Shown here in pieces: positions 9,471-19,397 of a stretch of DNA of 64,000 nt; the stretch's first letter is position 1; every line of letters starts with the position of its first letter. A model generated the notes under the pieces. The model searched no databases. It was not told where the DNA came from and worked only from the letters and a program-made list of their open reading frames with translations. The stretch is from positions 5,580,001-5,644,000 of the forward strand of contig NZ_CP094526.1 in the NCBI RefSeq assembly GCF_029910095.1, given 5' to 3'. Both the position numbers and the translations under genes were made by a program. The DNA comes from Bradyrhizobium sp. ISRA464 (GTDB taxonomy: Bacteria; Pseudomonadota; Alphaproteobacteria; Rhizobiales; Xanthobacteraceae).

Positions 9471-9868
9471 AGAAAGGGTATTCCCGAAATTCTCGAAGGA
9501 GCCTGCCCATGCAGAGGAATCGGCGCTGGAAAAAGGCCGTTGTGCACAGGCCGATTTACCCGAACGACCGTGAAACGCCAACCCGTCGCGGGCCGGCCGC
9601 CTTCACTTCCTTGGCATAGCGCGTGAGCGAGCCGCCACGACGCCTCCCGCGCGAGCAAGTTATCGCCCAAAAAGAGACTGACCTGCTCTGAAAATCGACG
9701 CCCCAACGACATTGTCTTGACCCCACGAAGCCGATGCATCGCAGGTCTGCGAAATTATCAAACGTGGTGCGCTGATCCGACGCGCCACGTTCTGTTGCAG
9801 CTCGTCAATGCGGGTTCCGGCCGCCGCTCGAGGACGATGCCTTTGCGGCTGCTTGATACGCAAGCGCG
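9471..9868. other. Intergenic region with no supported gene
   Basis: About 400 bases lie between the start of the pump gene and the end of the chemoreceptor gene. Short open frames exist on both strands but show no family features and no convincing ribosome site. The region should hold the pump promoter; I could not pick out a convincing -35/-10 pair or a terminator. Confidence 0.5.
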
Positions 9869-11560
9869 TCAGGCGGCGCGGACCGCGTTCAGGAATCGGC
9901 CGACCTCGAGCTTGAGACGGTTGCTGTCACCCGACAGCGTCTGCGCCGCCGACAGCACCTGGCTCGAGGCCGAGCCGGTTTCGGTCGCGCCGTGCTGCAC
10001 GTCGGTGATGTTGGCCGAGACCTGCTGGGTGCCCTGCGCCGCCTCCTGCACGTTGCGGGAAATCTCCTGCGTCGCGGCGCCCTGCTCTTCGACCGCGGCC
10101 GCGATCGTGGACGAAATCTCCGACAGGCGCTCGATGGTCGAAGAGATTTCCTTGATCGCGCCGACCGACTCCTGCGTCGCGGCCTGGATGCCGGAAATCT
10201 GCTGGCTGATCTCGCCGGTCGCCTTCGCGGTCTGCTCGGCCAGGGCCTTGACCTCGGAGGCCACGACCGCAAAGCCGCGGCCCGCCTCGCCGGCGCGTGC
10301 CGCCTCGATGGTGGCGTTCAGCGCGAGCAGGTTGGTCTGGCCGGCAATGGTGTTGATGAGCTCGACCACGTCGCCGATCCGCGCGGCCGCCTTCGACAAC
10401 TCGCTGACGCGGTCATTGGTGGTGCGCGCTTGACCGACGGCGTCATTGGCCATCCGCGCCGACTCCTGCACCTGGCGACTGATTTCGGTCACCGACGACG
10501 ACAGCTCCTCGGTCGCAGAGGCCACAGACTGCACGTTGGCGGACGCTTCTTCGGAGGCCGCGGCGACCGTGGTGGTCAGTTCCTGCGAACGCGTGGCCGT
10601 CGCCGACAGCGTGCCGGCCGAGGCTTCGAGCTGGGTCGAGGCCGACGACACGGTCTGCACGATCTCGCCGATCATCTGCTCGAAGTTGCGGGTGATGGCA
10701 TCGACCCGGCGGCCGCGCTCGATCTTGGCTTCCGCGTCCGCCGCGGCGGTCTCGTCGGCGGCCTTCTTGGCGATCAGGACTTCCTTGAACACCTGCAACG
10801 TATCGGCCATCGTGCCGATCTCGGTCTTCTCGCCCTGATGGGGAACGACCACGGTCAGGTCACCGCGTCCGAGCGCCTGCATCGGCGCGACGATCGAGGC
10901 GATGCCGGCCGAGACGTCACGAACGAGGTAGAAGCTGACGCCGACGCCGATCAGGACGGCGACGCCGAGAATGACCGCAAGCACGATGAAGGCCGAATTG
11001 TAATTGTCGGCAGCATCCTGCGCAGCCTTGTCGGCGCCGGCGTTGTTGAGTGCGATGTCCTTGCGCAGGATCTCGTCGGCCTCGAGGCCGATATTGTTCA
11101 CGACCTTGGTGTTGAGCTGATGCGCTTCTTGCGGGAGCTTGCCGGCTTCCTTGCGCGACAAGGCCAGCACGTCCTCGGTCCCCTTCTGGTACCTGTCCCA
11201 GGTCTCGGACCACTGCTTGTAGAGCGCGCGCTCCTCCGCCGAAGCGATCATCGGCTCGTAGGTCGCCCGCACCTTGCTGTTGGCCTCGACCACGCCGGCG
11301 AGCGTCTTCTCGGCCGCCAGCTTCTCTTCAAGAGTCTCGGCGAGCATGTGCTCGCGGGTCACGTTGCGATAGGTGATGACGCCGGCGCGCAGCTCGCCGA
11401 GGACGCGCACGCTCGGCAGCCAGTTGGTCGTGATGTCGACCGTATTGGCGTTGATCGCCTGCATATCCTTGACGGCAAGCAGCCCCATGCCCGCCATCGC
11501 GACAAGCAGGAACGCCACCACGGAAATGATCTTGGCGCGAATCGAGAGTTTGGCGAACAT
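9869..11560 (-). CDS. Methyl-accepting chemotaxis protein
   Basis: A 563-residue membrane chemoreceptor. Residues 10-30 form the first TM segment. Residues 35-185 form a periplasmic four-helix-bundle ligand domain, with the 4HB-type pattern around [21 protein letters not shown] second TM segment lies at about 190-212, followed by HAMP and a long coiled-coil signalling domain. The hairpin tip that binds CheA/CheW reads [20 protein letters not shown], essentially the canonical sequence. No clear C-terminal CheR-binding pentapeptide is visible. It stands alone with no che genes nearby, so it presumably feeds a chemotaxis array encoded elsewhere. The ligand is unknown; the neighbouring sugar-acid genes are only a weak hint. 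Confidence 0.95.
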   Translation of the reverse strand: MFAKLSIRAKIISVVAFLLVAMAGMGLLAVKDMQAINANTVDITTNWLPSVRVLGELRAGVITYRNVTREHMLAETLEEKLAAEKTLAGVVEANSKVRATYEPMIASAEERALYKQWSETWDRYQKGTEDVLALSRKEAGKLPQEAHQLNTKVVNNIGLEADEILRKDIALNNAGADKAAQDAADNYNSAFIVLAVILGVAVLIGVGVSFYLVRDVSAGIASIVAPMQALGRGDLTVVVPHQGEKTEIGTMADTLQVFKEVLIAKKAADETAAADAEAKIERGRRVDAITRNFEQMIGEIVQTVSSASTQLEASAGTLSATATRSQELTTTVAAASEEASANVQSVASATEELSSSVTEISRQVQESARMANDAVGQARTTNDRVSELSKAAARIGDVVELINTIAGQTNLLALNATIEAARAGEAGRGFAVVASEVKALAEQTAKATGEISQQISGIQAATQESVGAIKEISSTIERLSEISSTIAAAVEEQGAATQEISRNVQEAAQGTQQVSANITDVQHGATETGSASSQVLSAAQTLSGDSNRLKLEVGRFLNAVRAA

Positions 11561-11727
11561 CGTGATGTCTCTGGCTGGTGGGCGCGGCCCTGGCGGGAAT
11601 CAAATGGCGACGCGACGGACGCCGCAGGCGTCAAAGCCTGCGCCGTTCCTTTGGTTGGGTTAATTTGAAACTCCGTTGAACTACGCACCCGCGAATTGCC
11701 GCCCGTGACGGCATGGGCGAGGCGCGC

Positions 11728-13017
11728 TCAGCGCATCAGGGCGAGCGCGTCCGAGAAGAATTCCGGTCCGCCGAAATTGCCCGATTTCAGGGCAAGCAGC
11801 ATGTCGCCGCTGCTGATTCCGACGGCACGCAAGACCGGAACGCCGGCGGCGATTTCCGCACCGACGAGGAAGCCGGGGATGCGCAGGCGATCGACCACGG
11901 CGCCTGACGTTTCACCACCGGCCACCACCAGCCGGCGTACGCCCGCCCGCACCAGGCCTTCGGCGATGTCGGCCATCGCCTGCTCGATGGCATGTCCGGC
12001 TGCGTCGCGGCCATGACGGGATTGGAGAGCTGCGACCTCGTCGGGGGTCACGCTGCTCGCGATCAGGATCGGGCCGTCGCCGATCCGATCCTTTGCCCAG
12101 GCCAGCGCGCGCTGCGCCTCGTCCTTGCCGGTGACCACCCGCTCGGGATCGAGATGCAGCACCGGCATCACCTTCTCGGCGTTCGCGATCTGCTGCAGGG
12201 TCGCCTGCGAACAACTGCCGGCGAGACAGGCCGCCGGCCCGCCGACTGCAGCATCGGGCATCGCGCTCGAGGCATCCGGTTTCACTATCCCGGCCGCGAC
12301 CAGCGCCCGCGCCAATCCGAGGCCGATGCCGGAGGCGCCGACCGAGACACGATGGTCGAGCGCCACCTGCCCGATCGTTTCGAGGTCGCGGTCGAACACC
12401 GCGTCGACGATCGCAGCGCCAATGCCCCTGGCGGTGAGATCGGCGAGCTTTGCCCTGACGGCCCCGATGCCACGGGTCAGCGTCGCGAGATCGACCAATC
12501 CCACCTTCGTCCTGCTCTGGCGCGCCAGCACCCGCACCAGGTTGGAATCGTGCATCGGATTGAGCGGGTGATCCTTCAGCGGACTCTCGTTCAGCGGCAC
12601 CGAGCCGACGAACAGATTGCCCTGATAGACGGTGCGGCCGGTCTCAGGGAACGCCGGCGTCACCAGCACGATGGTATCGCCGGAATCCGCGCGCAGCGCG
12701 TCCATCACCGGACCGATATTGCCGGCGTCGGTGGAATCGAAGGTCGAGCAGATCTTGAACAAAATATGAGCAGCGCCGCGGCCGCGCAGCCATGTCTCCG
12801 TCGCGCGCGAGCGCGATACCGCGAGATCAGCCTCGATCGAGCGGCTCTTCAGCGACACCACGACGGCGTCGACCTCGGGCAGCGCGAGATCGCCGGCGGG
12901 GACGCCGATGGTCTGCACGGTGCGCAGGCCGGCGCGGGTCAGCGTGTTGGCGAGGTCGGAGGCGCCGGTATAGTCGTCGGCGATGCAGCCAAGAGACAGT
13001 TTCGCTGCTGGTGTCAC
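11728..13017 (-). CDS. otnK: 3-oxo-tetronate kinase (four-carbon acid sugar kinase family)
   Basis: A 429-residue kinase of the former DUF1537 family. It phosphorylates 3-oxo-tetronate at O4 in the threonate/erythronate catabolic route. The N-terminal domain opens with the hallmark CIADDYTGASDLANTL, and the C-terminal nucleotide-binding domain contains VVAGGETSGAVVDRL. The start is a GTG that overlaps the stop of otnI (GTGA, four bases), which indicates translational coupling. The family name alone would cover several C4 acid kinases. The presence of the isomerase, dehydrogenase and decarboxylase partners makes OtnK the likely assignment. Confidence 0.88.
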   Translation of the reverse strand: MTPAAKLSLGCIADDYTGASDLANTLTRAGLRTVQTIGVPAGDLALPEVDAVVVSLKSRSIEADLAVSRSRATETWLRGRGAAHILFKICSTFDSTDAGNIGPVMDALRADSGDTIVLVTPAFPETGRTVYQGNLFVGSVPLNESPLKDHPLNPMHDSNLVRVLARQSRTKVGLVDLATLTRGIGAVRAKLADLTARGIGAAIVDAVFDRDLETIGQVALDHRVSVGASGIGLGLARALVAAGIVKPDASSAMPDAAVGGPAACLAGSCSQATLQQIANAEKVMPVLHLDPERVVTGKDEAQRALAWAKDRIGDGPILIASSVTPDEVAALQSRHGRDAAGHAIEQAMADIAEGLVRAGVRRLVVAGGETSGAVVDRLRIPGFLVGAEIAAGVPVLRAVGISSGDMLLALKSGNFGGPEFFSDALALMR

Positions 13018-13796
13018 GGCTTCACTCCGGCGTAGGGCTTGAACCAGGCGAGACCGTCCGTGGTCTTGCCGCGCGGATTGTATTCGCAGCCGACGAAGCC
13101 GTCATAGCCGAGCCGGTCGAGCTCGCCGAACAGGAACGGATAGTTCAGCTCCTCTCCGTCGGGCTCGTTGCGCGAGGGGATCGATGCGATCTGGATGTGG
13201 CCGATGACAGGCATCATCTCGCGCAGCCGCATCGTCACGTCGCCATGGATGATCTGGCAGTGATAGATGTCGAATTGCAGCTTGAGGTTCGGAAGCTTCA
13301 GCTCGTTGATCAGGTCGTGGGCAAAGTTGAAGTTGTTGAGGAAGTAGCCGGGCACGTTGCGCGGATTGATCGGCTCGATCACGACGTCGCGGCCGTGCGG
13401 CGCGAAGAACTCCGCGGCGTAGGCGACAGATTTGTAAAAGGCTTCCACCGCGTGCCGGTCACCACGGTCTGCGATCCCTGCCATCAGATGCAGCCACTTC
13501 ACCCCGGTCGCCTGCGCATAGGGCAGCGCGGTCTCCAGGCTCCGCTGCAGATCGGCAAAGCGATCAGGCAGCGCGGCGAACCCCTTCTCGCCGGCATTCC
13601 AGTCGCCCGGCGGCAGATTGAACAGCGCCTGTGTCAGCCCGGCGGCCTTCAGCCGTTTGCCGACCTCGTCGGCCGGATGGTCGTAAGGAAACAGGAACTC
13701 GACCGCAGTGAAGCCGGCTTTCGCCGCCGCCTCGAAGCGGTCAAGGAACGGGACCTCGTTGAACATCATGGAGAGATTGGCGGCAAAGCGGGGCAT
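13014..13796 (-). CDS. otnI: 2-oxo-tetronate isomerase (hydroxypyruvate isomerase family)
   Basis: A 260-residue TIM-barrel isomerase of the hydroxypyruvate isomerase/xylose isomerase-like family. It is predicted to convert 2-oxo-tetronate to 3-oxo-tetronate. Family features are the start MPRFAANLSMMFNEVPFLDR, the metal-ligand segment VIEPINPRNVPGYF (Glu), the strand LQFDIYHCQI (Asp, His) and a late Glu in VGCEYNPRG. It lies 12 bases downstream of ltnD and overlaps otnK by four bases. A plain hydroxypyruvate isomerase role is the alternative, but the complete neighbouring set argues for OtnI. Confidence 0.88.
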   Translation of the reverse strand: MPRFAANLSMMFNEVPFLDRFEAAAKAGFTAVEFLFPYDHPADEVGKRLKAAGLTQALFNLPPGDWNAGEKGFAALPDRFADLQRSLETALPYAQATGVKWLHLMAGIADRGDRHAVEAFYKSVAYAAEFFAPHGRDVVIEPINPRNVPGYFLNNFNFAHDLINELKLPNLKLQFDIYHCQIIHGDVTMRLREMMPVIGHIQIASIPSRNEPDGEELNYPFLFGELDRLGYDGFVGCEYNPRGKTTDGLAWFKPYAGVKP

Positions 13797-13808
13797 CTGG
13801 AGGTCCTC

Positions 13809-14720
13809 TTATTTCTTGCCGGGCAGTTTGGTACCGGTGACCTGCGCATACATCCGCGCCACCGACGCATCGTCGTCACGGCCCATGCCGGCGGCCGCCG
13901 TCATCAGGAACATCTGCAGCGCCGCGGCCGAGACCGGCACCGGGAAGCGCGCGTTGCGCGCCATGTCCTGGATGATGCCGAGATCCTTGACGAAAATCTC
14001 CACCGCGCTGCGCGGGGTGTAGTCGCCCTCGAGCACGTGCGGCATCCGATTCTCGAACATCCAGGAATTGCCGGCGGAGGCCGTGATCACCTCGTAGACT
14101 TTCCGGATATCGAGGCCCTGCTTGGCCGCGAACGCGATCGCTTCCGAGGCAGCGGCGATATGCACGCCGGCGAGCAGCTGATTGATCATCTTGAACGCGG
14201 CGCCCTGCCCCGCGGCATCACCAAGCTCGTAGAGCTTCGCCGCCATCGCATCCAGCGCCGGCCGCGCTTTTGCAAATGCCGCGGCGCTGCCCGAGGCAAG
14301 GATGGTCAGCTCGCCCTGCGCCGCGCGCTGGGCGCCGCCGGAGATCGGCGCGTCCAGATAGTGCCGGCCGCTCGCCTCGAGCTGCTTGGCGAGGCGCCGC
14401 GCGATATCAGGGTCCATGGTGGCCGACGACACGAACACCGCGCCCTTGGGCAGCGTCTCGGCGACGCCCCCTGCGCCGAACAGGATGGCCTCGGTCTGCG
14501 CCGCGTTGACGACGACGCTGACCGCGATATCGGCATCCTTCGCGGCCTCCGCCGGCGTCTTGGCGCCCTTGCCGCCGTCGGCAACGAACCGCCCGACCGC
14601 ATCCGCCGAAACGTCGCAGCCGGTGACGTCAAAGCCGGCGCGCCTGAGCGAGGTCGCCATGCCGAAACCCATCGAACCGAGCCCGATGACGGCGACGCGC
14701 GGTTTGGCGGAACTGGACAT
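13809..14720 (-). CDS. ltnD: L-threonate dehydrogenase (beta-hydroxyacid dehydrogenase family)
   Basis: A 303-residue NAD(P)-dependent dehydrogenase predicted to oxidise L-threonate at C2 to 2-oxo-tetronate, the first step of the pathway. It has a Rossmann motif at residues 9-20 (VIGLGSMGFGMA), the family substrate loop DAPISGGAQRAAQGELT, and the catalytic lysine segment GAAFKMINQLLAG. The ATG is preceded by GAGGG at eight bases. It is the promoter-proximal gene of the ltnD-otnI-otnK operon and diverges from otnC. Other 3-hydroxyisobutyrate-type dehydrogenases share these motifs, so the substrate rests on gene context. Confidence 0.88.
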   Translation of the reverse strand: MSSSAKPRVAVIGLGSMGFGMATSLRRAGFDVTGCDVSADAVGRFVADGGKGAKTPAEAAKDADIAVSVVVNAAQTEAILFGAGGVAETLPKGAVFVSSATMDPDIARRLAKQLEASGRHYLDAPISGGAQRAAQGELTILASGSAAAFAKARPALDAMAAKLYELGDAAGQGAAFKMINQLLAGVHIAAASEAIAFAAKQGLDIRKVYEVITASAGNSWMFENRMPHVLEGDYTPRSAVEIFVKDLGIIQDMARNARFPVPVSAAALQMFLMTAAAGMGRDDDASVARMYAQVTGTKLPGKK

Positions 14721-14751
14721 GCGGCGATCCCTCGAATGTTTCCCTGTTTGA

Positions 14752-14817
14752 GCATGATCTCTCCGGAAAACCGGCTGCCACTTTGCGCTAGCGCGGCCCT
14801 CCGGGTCCGGATCATGC
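14752..14817. repeat. Rhizobial palindromic repeat (GCATGATC type), family C
   Basis: The left end is GCATGATC and the right end GATCATGC, with inner CTCCGGA and TCCGGA copies. It lies in the 176-base gap between divergent ltnD and otnC, so any promoters and operator for the sugar-acid pathway must be placed around it. Repeats of this type are widespread in rhizobial genomes (family knowledge). Confidence 0.75.
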
Positions 14818-14896
14818 CCGTTATTGCCTGCCTATCACGGCTTGGCCGCGCTGCCAAAGCATGAGACAAGGCGAAAATACGGGAGGCTCGCGTGTC

Positions 14897-15553
14897 ATGA
14901 GCGAAACAAAGCTTCGTGAGGACATCTGCCGCTTCGGCCGCTCGCTGTTCGAGCGCGGGCTGACGCCGGGCTCCTCGGGCAATATCAGCGTCCGGCTCGA
15001 TGACGGCGGCTGGCTGGTGACGCCGACCAATGCCTCACTCGGCTTCCTCGACCCGGCAAAAATGTCGCGGCTCGCGGCCGACGGCCGGCTGGTCTCCGGC
15101 GATGCCCCGACCAAGGAAGTGCCGCTGCACACCGCGCTGTACCAGACGCGCACCGCGGCACGCGCCGTGGTGCACCTGCACTCCACTCATTCGGTGGCGC
15201 TCTCGATGCTGCCCGAAATCGACCCGCGCGCCGCGCTGCCGCCGATGACGGCCTATTACGTCATGAAATGCGGCCAGACCGCGCTGGTGCCGTACTATCG
15301 GCCGGGGGACCCCGCCGTTGCGGACGCGATCAAGGGGCTGGCCGGGGAATATTCATCCGTGCTGCTCGCCAATCACGGCCCAGTGGTCTCGGGCGACACG
15401 TTGGAAGCCGCGGTGTTCGCGACGGAAGAGCTGGAGGAAACCGCCAAGCTCTATCTGCTGCTGCGCGGGCTCAATCCGCGATATTTGTCGCCGGAGCAGG
15501 TGGCGGATTTGATCAAGACCTTTGGGCTCGCGCTGCCGGAGCACTCTCACTAG
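14897..15553 (+). CDS. otnC: 3-oxo-tetronate 4-phosphate decarboxylase (class II aldolase family)
   Basis: A 218-residue class II aldolase/adducin-type protein predicted to decarboxylate 3-oxo-tetronate 4-phosphate to dihydroxyacetone phosphate. It shows the SSGNISVRL phosphate-binding segment, the metal-binding HLHST histidines at about residue 96, and a third histidine in LLANHGPVV. The frame is open 12 codons earlier, but the ATG at 14897 has GGGAGG ten bases upstream and is preferred. It diverges from ltnD-otnI-otnK, and together they complete the route. L-fuculose-phosphate aldolase is the main alternative reading of the fold. Confidence 0.87.
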   Translation: MSETKLREDICRFGRSLFERGLTPGSSGNISVRLDDGGWLVTPTNASLGFLDPAKMSRLAADGRLVSGDAPTKEVPLHTALYQTRTAARAVVHLHSTHSVALSMLPEIDPRAALPPMTAYYVMKCGQTALVPYYRPGDPAVADAIKGLAGEYSSVLLANHGPVVSGDTLEAAVFATEELEETAKLYLLLRGLNPRYLSPEQVADLIKTFGLALPEHSH

Positions 15554-15586
15554 AATTCGCATAGGGCAGACATGCGGAGGACAGTC

Positions 15587-15853
15587 ATGACGAAGCTCAT
15601 AGGCTTGGCAGTCGCGGTTCTGTTCGTCGTCGGTCTGGCGGGATCGGCCGCACAGGCCGAGGAGACCTTGCAGGGCATGCTGGCAGCACAGCTTCGTGCC
15701 CAAGGCTATGCCTGCGACAAGCCGCTCAAGGCCGAGAGGGATGACAAGCTTTCGAAGCCGGATAACGAGGCCTGGACTCTCACATGCAGCAACGCGACCT
15801 ACCGCGTCAGCCGCGTGCCGGACCTCCCCGCCAAGGTCGAAGTCGTCAAATAG
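15587..15853 (+). CDS. Small secreted protein of unknown function
   Basis: An 88-residue protein with a clear Sec signal peptide (LIGLAVAVLFVVGLAGSAAQA, cleavage about residue 22). A compact mature part of about 65 residues carries two cysteines that could form one disulfide. The ATG at 15587 is preferred to the one at 15572 because CGGAGG ends six bases before it. I do not recognise a family; it resembles the small periplasmic proteins often found singly in rhizobial chromosomes. It lies 33 bases after otnC and could be co-transcribed, but nothing links it to sugar-acid metabolism. Confidence 0.75.
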   Translation: MTKLIGLAVAVLFVVGLAGSAAQAEETLQGMLAAQLRAQGYACDKPLKAERDDKLSKPDNEAWTLTCSNATYRVSRVPDLPAKVEVVK

Positions 15854-15867
15854 GTTCTAGGCCGATC

Positions 15868-15932
15868 GTAGCCCGCATGCGCGCAGCGATATGCGGGACA
15901 TCCCCGGATGTCGCTCCGCTCATCCGGGCTAC
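15868..15932. repeat. Palindromic intergenic repeat, family D
   Basis: The ends are GTAGCCCG and CGGGCTAC, with inner GCATGCGCGCAGCGATATGC and GGATGTCGCTCCGCTCATCC hairpins. It lies between the convergent small secreted protein gene and livF and is a plausible bidirectional terminator. Confidence 0.7.
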
Positions 15933-15948
15933 GGCAGTGTGATGACCG

Positions 15949-16636
<688 letters not shown>

Positions 16637-16653
<17 letters not shown>

Positions 16654-17368
16654 GACGATCCCCGAGATAGGCAGTGATGACTTTGGGATTGCGGACGACC
16701 TCAGTGGGCTTGCCTTCGATCAGCACCTTGCCGAGATCGAGCACGATGGCGCGGTCGACCAGCGGCATCACGATCTCCATGACGTGCTCGACCATCAGCA
16801 CCGTGATACCGGTGGCGCGCACCTTGCGGACCAGCTCGACGCCGGTCTGCGCCTCGACCGGCGTCAGCCCGGTGAGGACTTCGTCGAGCAGCAAGAGCTT
16901 CGGCTCGGTTGCGAGCGCGCGCGCAACCTCGAGTCGACGCTTCTCCGACGGCACCAGGTCGCTGGCCAGCACATCGGCGCGCGCGGCAAGGCCGCAGAAC
17001 TCCAGCACCTCGTAGGCCTTCTTCCGCGCCACCCGCATCACGGTGTTGCGGATCAGCGCGCCGACGATGACGTTGTCGATGACAGTCATGGTCTCGAAGC
17101 TCTTCACCACCTGGAAAGTGCGTCCGATGCCGCGCTGGCAGCGTTCCGCCGCGCGCAGGCGGGTGACGTCCTCGCCGTCGAAGATGATCGAACCTTGCGT
17201 CGGCGGCAGCACGCCCGCGATCAGGTTGAACAGTGTCGACTTGCCGGCGCCGTTCGGACCAATCAGGCCGACGATCTCACCGCGGCCGACCGAGATCGAG
17301 ACGTCGCTGTTGGCGACAAGGCCGCCGAAACGCTGCCAGACGCCGCGGGTTTCCAGGAGCGCCGTCAT
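16637..17368 (-). CDS. livG: Branched-chain amino acid type ABC transporter ATP-binding protein
   Basis: A 243-residue LivG-type ATPase. Walker A is GPNGAGKST, the LivG-specific GIGRTFQ segment is present, and the end reads EGKPTEVVRNPKVITAYLG. The ABC signature is unusual: the expected LSYGQQRR-like motif reads LVPSEKRRLEVARAL, and Walker B reads LLLLDEVLTGLTP with Val after the catalytic Glu. A subgroup of rhizobial LivG proteins has such degenerate signatures. The open frame runs far upstream through livM, but the ATG at 17368 overlaps the livM stop by four bases (ATGA) and starts the family domain. Confidence 0.93.
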
Positions 17369-18342
17369 CGCGCGCCCCCCTTGCGCAAGGAAAACACGCT
17401 CACCAGCCCCCGCGGCAGCGCCAGCGAGATCAGGACGATCAGCGTGCCATAGACGATCAGGTCGACGCCGCGCCCCGAACCGCCGACGAAGGACCGCGTC
17501 AGCTCGGTGAGCGGGATCAGGATGACGGCACCCAACATCGGCCCCCACAACGTGCCGATGCCGCCCAGCACCGCAGGCAACGCCATCAGCAGCGAGAACT
17601 GGAAGCCCATCACGCTTTCGGGGTCGATATAGGAGACGAACTGGGCGTAGAAGCTGCCGCCGACCGCGACCAGGAAGGCAGACACCGCCGCCGCACCCAT
17701 CTTGGAATTGAACACGACCACGCCCAAGCTCTCGGCAGCATCCGGATTGTCCTTCACCGCGCGCCACCAATAGCCCCATTTGGAATCTTCCAGCCACCAG
17801 GTGACGAACCAGGCGATGCAGGCCAGCGCCAGCGCGAAATAGAAGTATGGCAGCTTGGAACGGGTGAACTGGAATTTCAGCCAGCTGTCGCCGCGCACGG
17901 GAATGTCGATGCCGAGCGCCGCGCCCGCCCAGTCCCAGTTCTGGATCAGCAGCAGCGCAATCTCGGCGATCACGATGGTCGCGATCACGAAGTAATGGCC
18001 ACGCAGGCGGAAGCAGGGATAGCCGAGCGCCATCGCGATCACCGCGGAGATCGCGCCGCCCGCCAGCATGCCGAACCAGGGCAGCACGCCGAACTTGGTG
18101 AACAGCAGCGCGGTGGTGTAGGCGCCGAGCCCGAAATAGAGCGCGTGGCCCAGCGAGATCTGCCCGCAATAGCCGGACAGGATGTTCCAGCTCTGCGACA
18201 GCGCCGCATACATCAGGGTCAGCACCATGATGTTCTGGACGTAGACGTCCTTGACGAACAGCGGCACCAGCGCGGCGATCACGGCCAGGCAACCGGCCAT
18301 GATCAGGTCACGCCTGCGGCGTTGGGCGAAGTGCTTGTCCAT
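17365..18342 (-). CDS. livM: Branched-chain amino acid type ABC transporter permease
   Basis: A 325-residue inner-membrane permease with about ten hydrophobic segments. The LivM/LivH signature is visible as SWNILSGYCGQISLGHALYFG, followed by GAYTTALL. The ATG used here overlaps the livH stop by one base (TGATG); an in-frame GTG one codon earlier would overlap by four bases and is equally possible. It pairs with LivH to form the translocation channel. Confidence 0.94.
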   Translation of the reverse strand: MDKHFAQRRRRDLIMAGCLAVIAALVPLFVKDVYVQNIMVLTLMYAALSQSWNILSGYCGQISLGHALYFGLGAYTTALLFTKFGVLPWFGMLAGGAISAVIAMALGYPCFRLRGHYFVIATIVIAEIALLLIQNWDWAGAALGIDIPVRGDSWLKFQFTRSKLPYFYFALALACIAWFVTWWLEDSKWGYWWRAVKDNPDAAESLGVVVFNSKMGAAAVSAFLVAVGGSFYAQFVSYIDPESVMGFQFSLLMALPAVLGGIGTLWGPMLGAVILIPLTELTRSFVGGSGRGVDLIVYGTLIVLISLALPRGLVSVFSLRKGGAR

Positions 18343-19220
18343 CACATCGATCCGAACAGGCCGCGCGGGCGGATGAAGACGATCAGGAGGTAGACGGCAT
18401 AGATGCCGACCGACTTCAGCGACGGCGGCAGGATCAGCGCGGTGGTGGCTTCCACCAGGCCGACGATGATGCCGCCGGCAAAGGCGCCGAATACGCTGCC
18501 GAAGCCGCCGAGCGCCACGGTGACGTAAGCGATCAGGGCAAAGGACGCGCCGACATCGGGATAGACGTAGAAGAAGATCGCCATGATGGCGCCGGCGAGC
18601 CCCACCAGCGCGGCACCAAGGCCCCAGCCCAGCGCGAACACCCTGTTCTTGTCGATGCCGACCAGCGCCACCGCGCCGGCGTCCTCGCGGGTCGCCTCGA
18701 GCGCGCGGCCGAAATCGGTACGATGGATGAAGAAGTAGAGCGCGACGAAGGCCGCGATCGAGACGAACGCGCCGACCAGTTGCGGCTCGGGCAGATAGAT
18801 GCCGGCGACCGCCACCGTCTTGCCGCCGAGCCAGGAGCTCGTGACGCTGCGATAGTCGGGCGTGAAGAAGAACTGCGCCAGGCCGCGCATGACGATCGCA
18901 AGACCGAAGGTCGAGAAGATCTGCACCATGCCGGCATTGGCTTTGGCGCGCACGGCGAAGCGGACGACCAACAGATAGACCACCGCGCCGAACACGAACA
19001 GCGCCGCGGCGACCAGCGGCGCCGACAGCAAGGGATCGATCGCGAAGAATGCGAACAGGAAGAAGGTCGCGTACATCGCGATCATCAGGAACTCGCCGTG
19101 CGCGAAATTCACGACGTCCATCAATCCGAAGATCAATGCGAGCCCGGCGGCGATCAGTCCGTAGAGCAGCCCCATCAGAAGGCCGCTCGCCAGACTCTGG
19201 ATAATGGTCTCGGCTGTCAC
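18342..19220 (-). CDS. livH: Branched-chain amino acid type ABC transporter permease
   Basis: A 292-residue permease with the LivH start pattern SLASGLLMGLLYGLIAAGLALIFG and the motif VVNFAHGEFLMIAMY. The frame is open 30 codons upstream, but those codons run through the palindromic repeat. The GTG at 19220 gives the usual LivH length and is preferred. It stops at the livM start. The 177-base gap to livK holds a repeat but no visible strong terminator, so livK and livH may still share a transcript. Confidence 0.93.
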   Translation of the reverse strand: MTAETIIQSLASGLLMGLLYGLIAAGLALIFGLMDVVNFAHGEFLMIAMYATFFLFAFFAIDPLLSAPLVAAALFVFGAVVYLLVVRFAVRAKANAGMVQIFSTFGLAIVMRGLAQFFFTPDYRSVTSSWLGGKTVAVAGIYLPEPQLVGAFVSIAAFVALYFFIHRTDFGRALEATREDAGAVALVGIDKNRVFALGWGLGAALVGLAGAIMAIFFYVYPDVGASFALIAYVTVALGGFGSVFGAFAGGIIVGLVEATTALILPPSLKSVGIYAVYLLIVFIRPRGLFGSM

Positions 19221-19250
19221 CGTTGCGCCCCGATCAATGCACGGCTCCAG

Positions 19251-19378
19251 CGTCGTCCTGGCGAATGCCAGGACCCATAACCACAAATGCATCGAGAGGA
19301 GAGACAGCAACCAATCATCGCAAAACGCCTGCCTGGGGTAATGGGTCCCGGGTCGCGCTTCGCTTGCCCGGGACGACG
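19251..19378. repeat. Palindromic intergenic repeat, family E
   Basis: The ends are CGTCGTCC and GGACGACG. Inner copies of CCAGGACCCAT and ATGGGTCCCGGG are arranged as inverted partners. It lies between livK and livH inside the transporter operon and may tune the relative expression of the abundant binding protein and the permease genes (inference). Confidence 0.7.
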
Positions 19379-19397
19379 AAGGAGAGTGGCCGACCGA

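Noticed and set aside
6990..9626. An 878-codon open frame on plus opposite the RND pump gene
   Set aside because: It is the antisense shadow of a high-GC gene; the translation is rich in Arg, Asp and His with no domain, and the minus-strand protein is clearly real.
9582..9868. Short minus-strand frames as genes between pump and chemoreceptor
   Set aside because: No ribosome site and no family resemblance on either strand.
12792..14864. A 690-codon open frame on plus across otnK, otnI and ltnD
   Set aside because: It spans three real minus-strand genes with motifs in every one; the plus translation has low complexity typical of a shadow frame.
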